Shown: positions 1-9,227, counted from the stretch's first letter. The stretch: 64,000 nt of DNA from Cloacibacillus evryensis DSM 19522 (GCF_000585335.1 NZ_KK073872.1:2657283-2721282), one strand, 5' to 3'. The notes: generated by a model from the sequence alone, not told the origin. Numbers and translations: made by a program.

Positions 1-1271
1 GGGCGCGAGGCGCTTACGGCGTCGGCCGCCGCCACGAGCACGGCGTAGATCGTCAATGGTTCTTCGTCTTCATGGTGAGAGGCTATCGCGTTGACGATGT
101 CGGGGCTCTCTCCGTAGCGTTTCGCCAGGTCGGCGCCGATCTTCGCGTGCGTACCCTCTATCTGGTGGTCAACGGCTTTGCCTATATCATGTAAAAGCCC
201 TGCTCTGCGGGCCTTCAATTCATCGAGTCCCAGCTCCGCCGCCATCACGCCCGCAAGATGCGCCACTTCAAGGCTGTGGCCGAGGGCGTTTTGTCCGTAG
301 CTGGTGCGGTAACGCAGTTGTCCGATTATCTTTGCAAGCTCACCATTCATGTTTTTGATGCCCGTTTCGAGAAGCGCCTCTTCGGCGGTCTCGAGGATCT
401 GGACCTGAACGTCCTTCTCCGCCCGTTCTATTATTTCCTCTATGCGGGCCGGATGGATCCTGCCGTCCACGACCAGCCTCTCCAGCGAGAGCCTGGCCAC
501 TTCGCGGCGCACGGGATCAAAGCTGCTCAGCGTGACGGCCTCCGGTGTGTCGTCGACGATGAGATCAACTCCGGTGAGTGTTTCAAAAGTCCTGATGTTG
601 CGGCCCTCGCGCCCGATGATACGTCCCTTCATCTCATCGGAGGGAAGGTTTACGACGCTGACGACCACGTCGGAGGCAAATTCAACGCTGCAGCGCTGGA
701 TGGCTGTCGCGATGACCTCCTGAGCCTTGCGGTCCGCCTCGCGTTTCGCGCGTTCTTCAAGCTCTTTGAGGCGCAGCCCTATAATATGGTTCGCGTCGGA
801 CTCAACCTCGGCAAGAAGCTGTTCGCGGGCCTCCTCGCGCGTCAGCTGGGCGATCTGCTCCAGTTTCGCGATGAGTTCCTGCTCCTGTGCGGAGAGCCTG
901 TTCAGCTTTTCCTGTACATGTTCATTGCGGTTCTTGAGTTCTTCTTCTTTGCGGCTGATGTTCTCGATCTTTTTGTCGAGATTTTCTTCTTTTTGTTCCA
1001 GCCTGCGCTCGGAACGCTGGAGCTCCCCGCGGCGCTCTTTCGTGTCGCGGTCGAGTTCCTGCCTCAGTCTGTGTATCTCTTCTTTGCCCTCGGCGAGAAT
1101 ATCGCGCTTCGCGATTTCGGCCTTTTTAGCAGCCTCCTGTATGATGCGCTCTGATTCTGAAAGGGCTCCTCTGAATTTTTTTTCTTCACTTTTTTTGTGA
1201 TATGTAAAACCGACCAGGGCCCCGACTGCAAGCCCGGTGATTATACATAGTACAGCTGTGGTAAATTCCAT
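1..1271 (-). CDS. rny: Ribonuclease Y (3' end beyond window)
   Basis: Membrane-anchored endoribonuclease that starts mRNA decay. The 423 residues visible show an N-terminal membrane segment (about residues 4-22), a long charged coiled coil (about 25-180), a KH RNA-binding domain containing GRIIGREGRNIR, and an HD metal-dependent hydrolase domain containing LLHDIGKAVDH. The family is usually about 510-520 residues, so roughly 90 C-terminal residues lie left of the window. The ATG at 1271 is preceded by AGGTGAAAGG about 5 bases upstream. It is the last gene seen in the minus-strand run that begins with queD, separated from recG by about 350 bases with its own likely promoter. Identification is firm from domain order and motifs. 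Confidence 0.97.
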   Translation of the reverse strand, partial: MEFTTAVLCIITGLAVGALVGFTYHKKSEEKKFRGALSESERIIQEAAKKAEIAKRDILAEGKEEIHRLRQELDRDTKERRGELQRSERRLEQKEENLDKKIENISRKEEELKNRNEHVQEKLNRLSAQEQELIAKLEQIAQLTREEAREQLLAEVESDANHIIGLRLKELEERAKREADRKAQEVIATAIQRCSVEFASDVVVSVVNLPSDEMKGRIIGREGRNIRTFETLTGVDLIVDDTPEAVTLSSFDPVRREVARLSLERLVVDGRIHPARIEEIIERAEKDVQVQILETAEEALLETGIKNMNGELAKIIGQLRYRTSYGQNALGHSLEVAHLAGVMAAELGLDELKARRAGLLHDIGKAVDHQIEGTHAKIGADLAKRYGESPDIVNAIASHHEDEEPLTIYAVLVAAADAVSASR

Positions 1272-1333
1272 TTTCCTTTCACCTCGTTATTCTTTTGTCA
1301 TGGTCCGTATTAAGTGTTATTGTCAGACGTAAA

Positions 1334-1342
1334 ATTGTATCA
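1334..1342 (-). promoter_or_regulatory. Likely extended -10 promoter of rny
   Basis: Read on the minus strand this is TGA followed by TACAAT, an extended -10 form that would start a leader of about 55 bases before rny. A second possible promoter lies at 1380-1408 (TTGTGA, 17 bases, TACAAT). The rest of 1272-1618 holds only a dispersed repeat (1500-1597) and a perfect palindrome GCCCTGATCAGGGC at 1598-1611 just after recG; no gene is seen there. Confidence 0.4.
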
Positions 1343-1499
1343 GATGAAATCAATAATGAATTTTATGCCAACGTCAGGTATTGTACATAAAAAACGCCGC
1401 TTTCACAAGAGGTAGGTTCAAAGACCGCGCCGCAAATACCGGTCATGGGGGCCGCGCCGAAGGATCAGGAGCGGCTCTCCTGATACCCGGACAAACGCC

Positions 1500-1597
1500 G
1501 GCCCCAGGGGCAAGCCCGGGACGACGGGGTGCCGGGCCCGGCATGACAGGATAAATCGCGGTTTACCGTTCGCTTTCAATCGCGTAAATTGGCGTTT
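1500..1597 (+). repeat. Dispersed intergenic repeat, copy 1 (CCCGGG/TAAAT module)
   Basis: A ~98-base stretch that recurs at 35044-35140 with most positions conserved. Its first half carries CAAGCCCGGG...GGCATGACA and its second half GATAAATC...CAATCGCGTAAATTGGCGTTT-like sequence. Shorter copies of the second half occur at 34908-34956, 48794-48840 and 50582-50624. It lies between recG and rny, outside any gene. What it does is not known to me. Confidence 0.75.
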
Positions 1598-1618
1598 GCC
1601 CTGATCAGGGCGGCGTTT

Positions 1619-3685
1619 TTACGACAGGTTTTCGGGAGAGGCCCCTTCGATCTTTGCCCGCAGGCCGGCGGTCAGGGCCGCGGTTCCCTCTTTTTCAAGG
1701 AATTCACGCGCGTCGTCTCTCGCCCTCTCCGCGAGAAGGCAGTCCCTTTGCAGGTCGGCGACCCGGAAACGCGCAAGGCCGTGCTGCACCGTACCCGCGA
1801 TCTCCCCGGCGCCGCGCAGCTCGAGGTCGGCCCTGGCGATCTCAAAACCGTCGTTGGTGGAGGCGAATATCCGCAATCTCTCAGTATCCTCAGGCTTCAT
1901 GGAAAGCAGCACGCAGAGGCCGCGCCGCGCTCCGCGCCCGACCCTGCCTCGCATCTGGTGCAGCTGCGAAAGCCCGTAACGTTCGGGGGATTCGATCACG
2001 ATCACCGTCGCCTCGGGCACATCCACCCCCACCTCAAGAACGGTGGTGCCGACAAGCAGCTGCGACCGCCCTTCGCGAAAGGCGGAGAGGGCCTCATCTT
2101 TTTCCGCGCTCTCCATCTGTCCGTGTATCAGCGACATCTTCACGGGAGGAAGTTTCCTGCCGAGCCACTCGAAACGTTTCACGGCCGCCGGCAGCCCGGA
2201 GTTTCCGTCCTCCTCCACGCGCGGGCATATCCAGTATACGCGCCCGCCTGAGACGATCTCTTCGGCGATGAAGCGCATCAGCTTTATCAGCTGATCTCCG
2301 CCGATTATCCTGGTTTCGACGGGAGCGCGGCCGGCCGGCTTGTCTTCGATCACGGATATGTCAAGGTCTCCGTAAAGCGTCAAGGCCATCGTCCGCGGTA
2401 TCGGGGTGGCGCTCATCATAAGCAGGTGGGGCCTCGCACCGTTTTTCAGCAGCCGCGCGCGCTGGCGCACGCCAAAACGCTGCTGTTCGTCAATGATCAC
2501 AGCGCCGAGGTTTTTAAATTTGATCTCGTCGGAGAACAGCGCCTGGGTGCCGGCAACGACGCCGACGAATCCTTCCGCCAAGCCGTCCAGCGCCTCTTTC
2601 CGCTCCCGCGCGGGCAGGTTGGACTTTATCAGCGCGCATTTGACGCCCAGCGGCGCAAGGTATCCCTCCGCCTGCCTGTAAAGCTGCTCGGCGAGCACCT
2701 CGGTCGGTGCGAGCACCGCGCACTGCGCGCCGCCGTCGCAGACTCCCGCCGCAAACGCGACGGCGACGAGCGTCTTGCCGCAGCCGACGTCTCCCTGCAA
2801 AAGGCGTGATATCGGCCTGCCGGAGGCTCCGTCGGCGAATATTTCCTCTATCACGCGCCGCTGGGAACCGGTGAGTTTGAAGGGAAGGCCGGCGATCAGC
2901 GCTTCAAATAAGGGGCCTTTCACGATCCGCGGGGAGGAGCTCTCCGCACGCTCCTTTCGCGAAGCAGCTAAAGTCAGATGCAGGGCGAACAGCTCCCCGT
3001 AGGCAAGGCGCCGGCGCGCCTCTTTCCAGCTCTCCGGCGACCCTGGCATGTGCATTTCATATATCGCCCGCGAAATTGGCATCAGGCCGTTCTTTTCGAT
3101 TACGGACGCCGGCAGCTCTTCCTCCGCCAGCGCGTGATATTCTTTTACGGCCCCGCAGGCGACGCCGCGGAACCATTTCCGCGGCAGCCCCTCGGTGGAT
3201 GGGTATATGGGAAATATGCCCGAAAAGGGGGCCTCTACCCCCTTTTCAGATTTTATAAGTTCAAATTCGGGTTCCGTCATTTCAAAGACAGTGGCGCGCA
3301 AAGAGGGCGTGCCATAAAGCGCCGCCCGCGCGCCCTCCGCCAATATGCGGTCAAGTCCTCTGCGGTTGAACCAGACGGCGTCCAGAAATCCGCTGCCGTC
3401 AGAAAAACGGCAGGTCGTCAGGAGACGCCCGCGACCGGGAAGCGGCCTGACCTCTACGGCGCGGACGGCGGCATAGACCACCGAGGGAGCGCCGGGCACA
3501 AGCTCCGCGATCTTTTTGACGTTCCTGCGGTCCTCGTAACGGCGGGGAAAGAAGAAAAGCAGATCTTCCAGCGTGCGCAGTCCCAGCCGTTCAAGGAGGG
3601 CGCTGCGGCGCGGCCCCACTCCCTTGAGGGCAGAGAGCGGCAGCGACAGTTTCTTTTCGTTTTTTTTGCTGTGCAAACAGCTCAC
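1619..3685 (-). CDS. recG: ATP-dependent DNA helicase RecG
   Basis: Superfamily 2 helicase that remodels stalled replication forks and Holliday junctions. The 688 residues show the N-terminal wedge/OB region, Walker A GDVGCGKT at about residue 300, motif II read as DEQQRFGV, SATPIPRT, and the MRGRVGRG motif VI. Length is normal for RecG. The usual fourth residue of motif II (DEQH) is Gln here. The GTG at 3685 is used because the frame upstream closes at once; the ribosome site there is weak, so the exact start is uncertain. It lies 46 bases downstream of divIVA in the same operon-like run. Confidence 0.95.
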   Translation of the reverse strand: MSCLHSKKNEKKLSLPLSALKGVGPRRSALLERLGLRTLEDLLFFFPRRYEDRRNVKKIAELVPGAPSVVYAAVRAVEVRPLPGRGRLLTTCRFSDGSGFLDAVWFNRRGLDRILAEGARAALYGTPSLRATVFEMTEPEFELIKSEKGVEAPFSGIFPIYPSTEGLPRKWFRGVACGAVKEYHALAEEELPASVIEKNGLMPISRAIYEMHMPGSPESWKEARRRLAYGELFALHLTLAASRKERAESSSPRIVKGPLFEALIAGLPFKLTGSQRRVIEEIFADGASGRPISRLLQGDVGCGKTLVAVAFAAGVCDGGAQCAVLAPTEVLAEQLYRQAEGYLAPLGVKCALIKSNLPARERKEALDGLAEGFVGVVAGTQALFSDEIKFKNLGAVIIDEQQRFGVRQRARLLKNGARPHLLMMSATPIPRTMALTLYGDLDISVIEDKPAGRAPVETRIIGGDQLIKLMRFIAEEIVSGGRVYWICPRVEEDGNSGLPAAVKRFEWLGRKLPPVKMSLIHGQMESAEKDEALSAFREGRSQLLVGTTVLEVGVDVPEATVIVIESPERYGLSQLHQMRGRVGRGARRGLCVLLSMKPEDTERLRIFASTNDGFEIARADLELRGAGEIAGTVQHGLARFRVADLQRDCLLAERARDDAREFLEKEGTAALTAGLRAKIEGASPENLS

Positions 3686-3731
3686 ATCTTCGAGTTCCGG
3701 GCCATGCGGAATGATATAACTATCCGCTTCC

Positions 3732-4358
3732 TTAATCGGAATTCATCAGCTCCCGCGGGTCTACGCCCAGGATGCCGCAGGCCGCCTCAAAATCTTTGCG
3801 GTCTGTTTTCCGCTCCGGTTCAGCCTGGGGCTCCTCCGCCTCGTCTTCCGCCGGGACCTTCTCGATCCCCTCGAGAACGCTGTCCACGGCCCCTGAAAGC
3901 TGTGATGAGGCCAACGCCTGGCTCAGCTGCGTGTCGAACTTCGCGAGCATGCCGCGGAACTCCTGCGCGTACATATCGCGTATGCTGCGTATCTGTTCGA
4001 CGCCGGTGCGCAGGCGGTCCGCCTCGGCGGCGGCCTCACGGCACATCTCGTCCGCCTGCGCGCGCGCGTCGGAGAGTATCTTGTTCGCCTGTTCGCGCGC
4101 GCTCTTGACGCGCTCGTCGGCGCTCTTCTGCGCCATCAGCAGCGCCTCGTGGAGCACGTCCTTCATACGCTCATATTCGGCGAGGCTATCCTGTTTCAGG
4201 GCAAGCTCGCGTTCGAGCTCTTTGTTTTTCTGATTATAGCTCTGCAGGGTCTCAGCCACGTGGTCAAGGAACTCGTCGACCTCCGCCGCGTCATAGCCGC
4301 GGAGGCTCTTTTTGAAGGACTGGTTCACAACATCAAGCGAGGTCAAAAGTTCGGACAT
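3732..4358 (-). CDS. divIVA: DivIVA-domain protein
   Basis: Coiled-coil protein of the DivIVA/GpsB family that binds curved membrane at poles or division sites and recruits partners. The N-terminus (about residues 5-40) carries the family signature with VNQSFKKSLRGYDAAEVDEFLD, followed by a long coiled coil (40-150) and an acidic tail rich in Glu/Ala/Pro. At 208 residues it is a normal length. The start has a clear GGAAAGGAG ribosome site. It sits downstream of yggS, a common pairing of division-linked genes. Confidence 0.93.
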   Translation of the reverse strand: MSELLTSLDVVNQSFKKSLRGYDAAEVDEFLDHVAETLQSYNQKNKELERELALKQDSLAEYERMKDVLHEALLMAQKSADERVKSAREQANKILSDARAQADEMCREAAAEADRLRTGVEQIRSIRDMYAQEFRGMLAKFDTQLSQALASSQLSGAVDSVLEGIEKVPAEDEAEEPQAEPERKTDRKDFEAACGILGVDPRELMNSD

Positions 4359-4426
4359 TTTTTCTGCTCCTTTCCTTTACAAAAACATCTATAAGAAAAA
4401 CCAACGGCATATATCGTCAAAGCTTT

Positions 4427-5131
4427 CTAACCATAATTGCGCGGACCGAATATCGCGCTTCCCACACGCACTATCGTGCTGCCCTCTTCGACGGCGATCA
4501 TATAATCGCCGCTCATACCCATCGAAAGCTCGGGCAACGGCAGTCCCGCGGCGCGGCGCAGCTTTTCCCGCAGCTCGCGCAGTCCGCTGAATGTTTCGCG
4601 CAGGACCCTTTCATCCTCCGTATCTTCGGCGACGGTCATCAGCCCGTTCACCGCGATCAGCGGACAGCTTTTCATCATATCATCGAGCAGCCGCTCCGTC
4701 TCTTCAGGAGCGATGCCGCTTTTTGCCGCTTCGCGCGACATGTTCACCTCTATAAAAACGGGGAAAGAGCGCGGCTCTCCCTCGGATAGCACACGGTTCA
4801 GCCCGACGGCTGTCTCAAGCGAATCGACGCTCTCAATGAGGTCAAAGCTCTCAAGCGCGCGCCTTATTTTGTTGCGCTGCAGATGGCCGATCATGTGCCA
4901 CGGACAGCTCTCCGCCTCCGCGGGCCAGGCGGATCGCTTGCCGGCCGCCTCCTGCACCTTGTTTTCTCCGATAAGGTCAAGGAGCGGCGCCGCCGCCGTC
5001 ATCATCTCGACGGGGTGGTATTTTGTGACGCCCATAAGTTTTATCTCCGAGAGCGCGCGGCCGCTTCTCTTCGCGGCCGACGCCATATCTTCCCTTATCT
5101 TCGCGATATTTTCACCAATGTTTATCACCAT
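4427..5131 (-). CDS. yggS: PLP homeostasis protein, YggS/PROSC family
   Basis: Small pyridoxal-phosphate-binding protein that keeps vitamin B6 and amino-acid pools balanced; no enzymatic activity is established for the family. Lys37 in VTKYHP is the expected PLP lysine. HMIGHLQRNK, the SMGMSGDY motif and GSTIVRVGSAIFG near the C-terminus are diagnostic of this single-domain TIM-barrel family. At 234 residues it is full length. Its start overlaps the end of the upstream HlyD-like gene by 7 bases, suggesting translational coupling. Confidence 0.95.
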   Translation of the reverse strand: MVINIGENIAKIREDMASAAKRSGRALSEIKLMGVTKYHPVEMMTAAAPLLDLIGENKVQEAAGKRSAWPAEAESCPWHMIGHLQRNKIRRALESFDLIESVDSLETAVGLNRVLSEGEPRSFPVFIEVNMSREAAKSGIAPEETERLLDDMMKSCPLIAVNGLMTVAEDTEDERVLRETFSGLRELREKLRRAAGLPLPELSMGMSGDYMIAVEEGSTIVRVGSAIFGPRNYG

Positions 5132-6060
5132 AGCTGAATCCTTCCTTCGCGGGCGGCGGCGGCGTCTTCGACGACCGCGTCTCCCACCGATATGCCTTTG
5201 GTCACAAGAAATTTATCGTTGGGCAGTCTCTTGCCCTCCACGGGGACAAAGACGACGCGCGCACCGCGCACCATATATATCCCGGTGCGCCCTCCCTTTT
5301 CAAGTATCGCGCTCTGCGGCACGAGAGCTCCCTCCGTCTGCCCCGCGTCTATTATCAGCGTGTAGTTGCGGGAGAGGACAAGTTCGGGGGGGAACCACGG
5401 CATCGTCAGGTATATCTTCGTCATATCCCCGCTCTTCTGGGTAACGCGTATCTTCGCCGACGATACCGTATCTTCGCTGTCGATGCGCACCCTTAACTTT
5501 TTACGTTTTATCTGCTCTGCAACGTCGCCGCGCATCGGCATGTAACCGATAAAGCGCAGCTCCTGCGGCTGTTCTATTATTTTCCCGACGATCTGTCCCC
5601 TCATGGCGGCGGTATTTTCCGGGAGGTACTGCAGATCGAACTGCTTGGATAATTCCGCCCGCTTCGCGGGCCAGAGCGCCGAGTACCGCCACCGCGCCTC
5701 CTGCCCGTCCTTTCCCGCGACAAAGTAGCCCTGTTGGTAGGCCTTCACCTCACGGCCGCCGACACGCGCGACCACCGCGCCTCTGGCGACGCGCACGGGG
5801 CCTCTGCCGAGCGGGTAGGAGAGCGCGCCGGAGGCCGGGGAGAGCAGGACGTTCTCTTTCCAGAGAAGCAGCCCCTTGACCCTTATTATCTGGGTGTCTA
5901 TCCCCGGGATCGCCCACGTTATCTCCGGGTGGAGGTATTCGTAGCGGTCAAAGTATGACTTAAAGGCCAATACCCAGAGCGCGGCGATGACTACGACGCC
6001 GAGCCAGTATGTGACGCGGAAAGTCCTCTTTTTTTCCTCCGGCCTATAGCGCCTGACCAT
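5125..6060 (-). CDS. HlyD-like periplasmic adaptor/membrane protein
   Basis: A 311-residue protein with a short basic N-terminus, one membrane segment (about 17-34, VTYWLGVVVIAALWVLAF) and an extracytoplasmic part. The C-terminal region (VPQSAILEKGGRTGIYMVRG) resembles the barrel/membrane-proximal domains of HlyD-family adaptors. No long alpha-helical hairpin is evident, and no partner transporter or outer-membrane channel lies beside it. It is part of the yggS-divIVA run, a context seen for similar proteins in Firmicutes-like genomes, so a link to envelope or division is possible but unproven. Confidence 0.65.
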   Translation of the reverse strand: MVRRYRPEEKKRTFRVTYWLGVVVIAALWVLAFKSYFDRYEYLHPEITWAIPGIDTQIIRVKGLLLWKENVLLSPASGALSYPLGRGPVRVARGAVVARVGGREVKAYQQGYFVAGKDGQEARWRYSALWPAKRAELSKQFDLQYLPENTAAMRGQIVGKIIEQPQELRFIGYMPMRGDVAEQIKRKKLRVRIDSEDTVSSAKIRVTQKSGDMTKIYLTMPWFPPELVLSRNYTLIIDAGQTEGALVPQSAILEKGGRTGIYMVRGARVVFVPVEGKRLPNDKFLVTKGISVGDAVVEDAAAAREGRIQLW

Positions 6061-6072
6061 TCTCCGCGTTCC

Positions 6073-6714
6073 TTATCTAAGGCCGAAGAGCCCCGGTACC
6101 TCTATCAAATCCGAGCATACGCGCCACGCGCCGGCGGCGGCGAGCCCATCCTCCCCGAAGTTGCCCGTCGTCACGCCGACGCCGCGTACCGCGGCGGCCA
6201 CGGCCGTCTTCATGTCAATGTCAGTATCGCCCACATAGACGGCCTCATCCGCGCCGACGCCGAGCTTGCCGATGGCCTTGAAGAGCGCCTCGGGATCAGG
6301 CTTCGCGTTCGTCACATCCTCAAGCCCGATGATGACGTCCATGTAGGGAGTAAGCTTCGTCGCATCAACGACACGGCGGGCGAAGCGCCGGTTGGAGACG
6401 ACACCCGTCTTTACCCCTTTTGCGCGGAGCTCTTCGAGCGCCGCGACGGTGTTCGGGAACAGGCGGATGCCGGTCTGCTCGACGCCGCGGAATTCGTCGC
6501 GGTAATAGCCGAGCCATTCTTCCTTGAAATCTCCCCAGTACAAGCGCCAGCAGTCCTCGATCGGCAGCCCGATCCCCGCGAGTACCACCTCGCGCGAGAC
6601 CTCTTCCAGCCCGAATTTCCGCGCGAGCAGGTTTGAACAGTGGTGGATCGCGTAACTGCTGTCGGCCAGCGTCATGTCAAAATCAAAAATGACGGCCTTC
6701 GTATCTTTTGTCAT
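6073..6714 (-). CDS. HAD-family phosphatase (phosphoglycolate-phosphatase-like)
   Basis: Haloacid-dehalogenase-superfamily hydrolase of 213 residues. The catalytic FDFDMT motif places the nucleophile at Asp11 and the acid/base at Asp13. VVSNR (motif II), a Lys in NAKPDPE (motif III) and YVGDTDIDM (motif IV) complete the set. The helical cap between motifs I and II is of the PGP/beta-phosphoglucomutase type. The substrate cannot be told from sequence; phosphoglycolate or pyrophosphate are both plausible. It overlaps the end of rlmI by one base. Confidence 0.9.
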   Translation of the reverse strand: MTKDTKAVIFDFDMTLADSSYAIHHCSNLLARKFGLEEVSREVVLAGIGLPIEDCWRLYWGDFKEEWLGYYRDEFRGVEQTGIRLFPNTVAALEELRAKGVKTGVVSNRRFARRVVDATKLTPYMDVIIGLEDVTNAKPDPEALFKAIGKLGVGADEAVYVGDTDIDMKTAVAAAVRGVGVTTGNFGEDGLAAAGAWRVCSDLIEVPGLFGLR

Positions 6715-7913
6715 CAGTCTTCTACTCCCATTACAAATCCCTTCAGATAGTCCGTCTCCGGGACTCCGAGGAGCGCCGGGTGGTCCTGAGGCTGGTGTAT
6801 CTCATGTACGATGCGGCAGACCGCGCCCGCGTCCCTCGCCGCGTCGTTCAGCGTGTCAAGCAGCATATCCCGCGTAAAGGCGTGGCTGCATGACAAAAAA
6901 AGAAGATGCCCTCCCGGTCCCAGCCGTCTGAAACCGCGCACGGCAAGCTCCTTATACCCGCGGCGCGCCGAATCAAGCTGCCCGCGCGCCGGCGAGAAGG
7001 GCGGCGGGTCCATTATCACGATGTCATACCGCGCGCGGTCGGCGTCGATCTCGCGCATTATATCGAAGGCGTTGCCGCAGCGGAAAGTCACCTTTTCCTC
7101 GGGCAGGCCGTTGATGGAGAGATTCTCCTTCGCACGGTCGAGCGCGGCCTGCGACTGATCTATCGCCGTGACCTCCGCCGCTCCCCTGCCGAGGGCGTGA
7201 AGGGTGAAATGTCCCTGATACGAAAAACAGTCGAGCACCTTCGCCCCCTCGTAGACAGGGTCGAGCAAAGCCGGAACATGACGGACGTCAAGATAGGCGC
7301 CGGTCTTCTGTCCGCCCGCGATATCGACGAGCTCATACGTGCCGCCGATCTTCACCTTGAGCGGACCCTCCGGCATTTCGCCGAGCAGCGGCTTGACCTC
7401 GCGCGGGATTCCCTCTTTTTCCAGATGCCTCGTGTCGTTGCGCAGGATGACGGCGGACAGTTTCTTTACCTTGCGGAAGACCTTAGCCACCTCGTCGGCG
7501 TGGCGGTACCATCCCATCACCGAAAGCTGCAGCGACAGGACGTCCCCGTACAGGTCGGCGGAAATGCCCGGAAGCCGGTCCCCCTCGCCGTGTACCCAGC
7601 GGAAGGATTCCTCGCCGGCGCACCAGCACTTGCGCACCGCGAGCGCGCGTTCGACGCGGCGGCGCAGCAGCTCCATCTGGTCCGGCTCATGGCCGCCAAA
7701 GGAGAGGACGCGGATGCAGAGCGCGCCCTCGCTCCAAAGCCCCCAGCCCAGCACCAATCCTTTTTTGTCGGCGAAGGGGATGATGTCGCCGGGGGCGCAG
7801 ACCGGGGCCTGGATCAGATTGCCTCTGAAGAGCCACGGATGGCGCTGTTTTACGCGCTCGGCACCGCCGTCGTTCAGAACGGCGCGGCGCAGTGATTTTT
7901 TCATTGACGTCAT
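6714..7913 (-). CDS. rlmI: Class I SAM-dependent rRNA methyltransferase, RlmI family
   Basis: Predicted 23S rRNA cytosine-C5 methyltransferase. It has an N-terminal PUA-type RNA-binding domain (about 10-80), a central linker domain and a C-terminal Rossmann methyltransferase domain with DCFSYQGHFTLHA as the SAM-binding loop, AIDQS as the acidic ribose-binding motif and MDPPPFSPAR as the PP-F catalytic motif. The 399-residue length fits RlmI/RlmK-like proteins. Start and stop overlap both neighbours by a few bases. The exact target nucleotide is inferred from the family only. Confidence 0.87.
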   Translation of the reverse strand: MTSMKKSLRRAVLNDGGAERVKQRHPWLFRGNLIQAPVCAPGDIIPFADKKGLVLGWGLWSEGALCIRVLSFGGHEPDQMELLRRRVERALAVRKCWCAGEESFRWVHGEGDRLPGISADLYGDVLSLQLSVMGWYRHADEVAKVFRKVKKLSAVILRNDTRHLEKEGIPREVKPLLGEMPEGPLKVKIGGTYELVDIAGGQKTGAYLDVRHVPALLDPVYEGAKVLDCFSYQGHFTLHALGRGAAEVTAIDQSQAALDRAKENLSINGLPEEKVTFRCGNAFDIMREIDADRARYDIVIMDPPPFSPARGQLDSARRGYKELAVRGFRRLGPGGHLLFLSCSHAFTRDMLLDTLNDAARDAGAVCRIVHEIHQPQDHPALLGVPETDYLKGFVMGVED

Positions 7914-8686
7914 ATGCGTTTATCCCTCTCTATCACGGCAAAAGCGTCGTGATTGTGAATACTTTCGTGGCTCGTCACGGATACTCTGTACCAGAGCACC
8001 CGCTCGTCGGCCTGCATCGCGAGCGCGAGCTCGCGCACGGAATCCTCGACGAAGCGCGGATTCGAGTAAGCGCGTTCCGTCACATATTTCTCGTCCTCGC
8101 GTTTGAGCAGACTGTATATCGGCGCCGAGGCGCAGTCGTCAGCCATCCGCACAAACTCCTCCAGCCAGACGAAGCCGGAAAGGCGCACCTCCATCACCGC
8201 GTGCGCGCGCTGATTGTGCGCCCCAAATTCTGAAATCTCCTTAGAACAGGGACAGAGCGTCTGAACGGGGGAAGTCACCGTCGTCACCAGGTCGAAATCA
8301 TCGCCGCAAAGCGCCGCCTCAAAACGGACGTCGCAGCGCAGCCGCCCCTTCGCGCCGCTCACGGGGGCCTCCTTCATGATGAAGTACGGAAATTCAAAGA
8401 CGGCGTGCGCGTCGCGCGCCTGCAGGCGCTCTTTGAGCGTCATTAAAAGTCCCTCCATATTATGGAAGGTGACGCTCTTTTCCTGCGCCCCCAGGACCTC
8501 GATGAAACGGCTCATATGCGTGCCGCGGTAGTCCCGCGGCAGCGAGACGGAGAGGCTCACCTGAGCGACCGTCTCCTGCGTGCCGTTCGTGCGGTCCGGC
8601 ACCGAAATCGGCCACGAGAGGTCGCGGATACCGACGCGGTCGATCGCCATATTTCTGTTGTCGCTCTCGTTCTGTACGTCACGCAT
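7910..8686 (-). CDS. folE2: GTP cyclohydrolase FolE2 (type IB)
   Basis: Converts GTP to dihydroneopterin triphosphate, the entry to folate and queuosine. The MRDVQNE start, the SPVQTLCPCSKEIS block with Cys145 and Cys147 (one being the metal/catalytic Cys of the family) and a C-terminal SHESIHNHDA segment are typical of FolE2 rather than FolE1. At 258 residues it is complete. It overlaps queD by 8 bases, and its product is the substrate of QueD, so the pair supplies 6-carboxytetrahydropterin for queuosine. Confidence 0.95.
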   Translation of the reverse strand: MRDVQNESDNRNMAIDRVGIRDLSWPISVPDRTNGTQETVAQVSLSVSLPRDYRGTHMSRFIEVLGAQEKSVTFHNMEGLLMTLKERLQARDAHAVFEFPYFIMKEAPVSGAKGRLRCDVRFEAALCGDDFDLVTTVTSPVQTLCPCSKEISEFGAHNQRAHAVMEVRLSGFVWLEEFVRMADDCASAPIYSLLKREDEKYVTERAYSNPRFVEDSVRELALAMQADERVLWYRVSVTSHESIHNHDAFAVIERDKRI

Positions 8687-9050
8687 CTTTTACATCCTCG
8701 CGGCGGCAGATGACGGACGAGCTCTCCGTCTCCCAGAGCCTTATCTCAGAAAGCCGGCAGTTGCCGCGCGCAAGCGGCCCGTCGAGCTCCCGGAAGATCC
8801 AGATAGCGATATACTCCGCGGTGGGCTGCGGCAGGATATCGTTTATATAGGCGTGGTCAAGTTTTGAGAGCACGAGTTCGTTAACGGTCTTTTTCAGATC
8901 GACAAAATCGAAGATCATCCCCTCGGCGTCGGGCGCGCCCTCCAGCGTCACCCGCAAATGATAAGTATGGCCGTGAAGGCGCTCACACTTTCCATGATAG
9001 TGTATAAGGTTATGTGCTGCATCAAACTTGAAATCACGGCACAGTAACAT
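8679..9050 (-). CDS. queD: 6-carboxytetrahydropterin synthase QueD
   Basis: Second step of 7-deazaguanine (queuosine) synthesis. In the 123 residues, His13, His26 and His28 (CERLHGHTYH) form the zinc site and Cys22 is the catalytic cysteine. The C-terminal ETESSSVICR segment carries the pterin-binding Glu. The GGGAGG ribosome site precedes the ATG. It is first in the minus-strand operon-like run and is preceded by a recognisable promoter. queC and queE are not in the window. Confidence 0.95.
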   Translation of the reverse strand: MLLCRDFKFDAAHNLIHYHGKCERLHGHTYHLRVTLEGAPDAEGMIFDFVDLKKTVNELVLSKLDHAYINDILPQPTAEYIAIWIFRELDGPLARGNCRLSEIRLWETESSSVICRREDVKDA

Positions 9051-9085
9051 CTATATTCCTCCCAAGTTTATTTTAATACGACTTT

Positions 9086-9114
9086 ATTCTACCACGTAGC
9101 CGCGACACTGTTTA
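9086..9114 (-). promoter_or_regulatory. Likely promoter of the queD-folE2 run
   Basis: On the minus strand TAAACA (9114-9109) and TAGAAT (9091-9086) are separated by 17 bases and lie about 35 bases upstream of queD. The intergenic stretch 9051-9271 also serves the divergent flavodoxin gene. I looked for a preQ1 riboswitch here and saw none. Confidence 0.5.
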
Positions 9115-9227
9115 CCCGTAAAAATTACGCCCGGGTCATATATGTCCCGCTTAGCCAAAAACAGCGGACCCAATTACAGATTGTATCACCTCGGCATCCG
9201 GCATTAGCCTATTCCCCGTAAAAATAA

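Noticed and set aside
258-1200. Overlapping plus-strand frames rich in Ser/Arg or Phe/Leu opposite rny
   Set aside because: They mirror the rny coding strand, have no ribosome sites, and rny itself shows clear coiled-coil, KH and HD domains.
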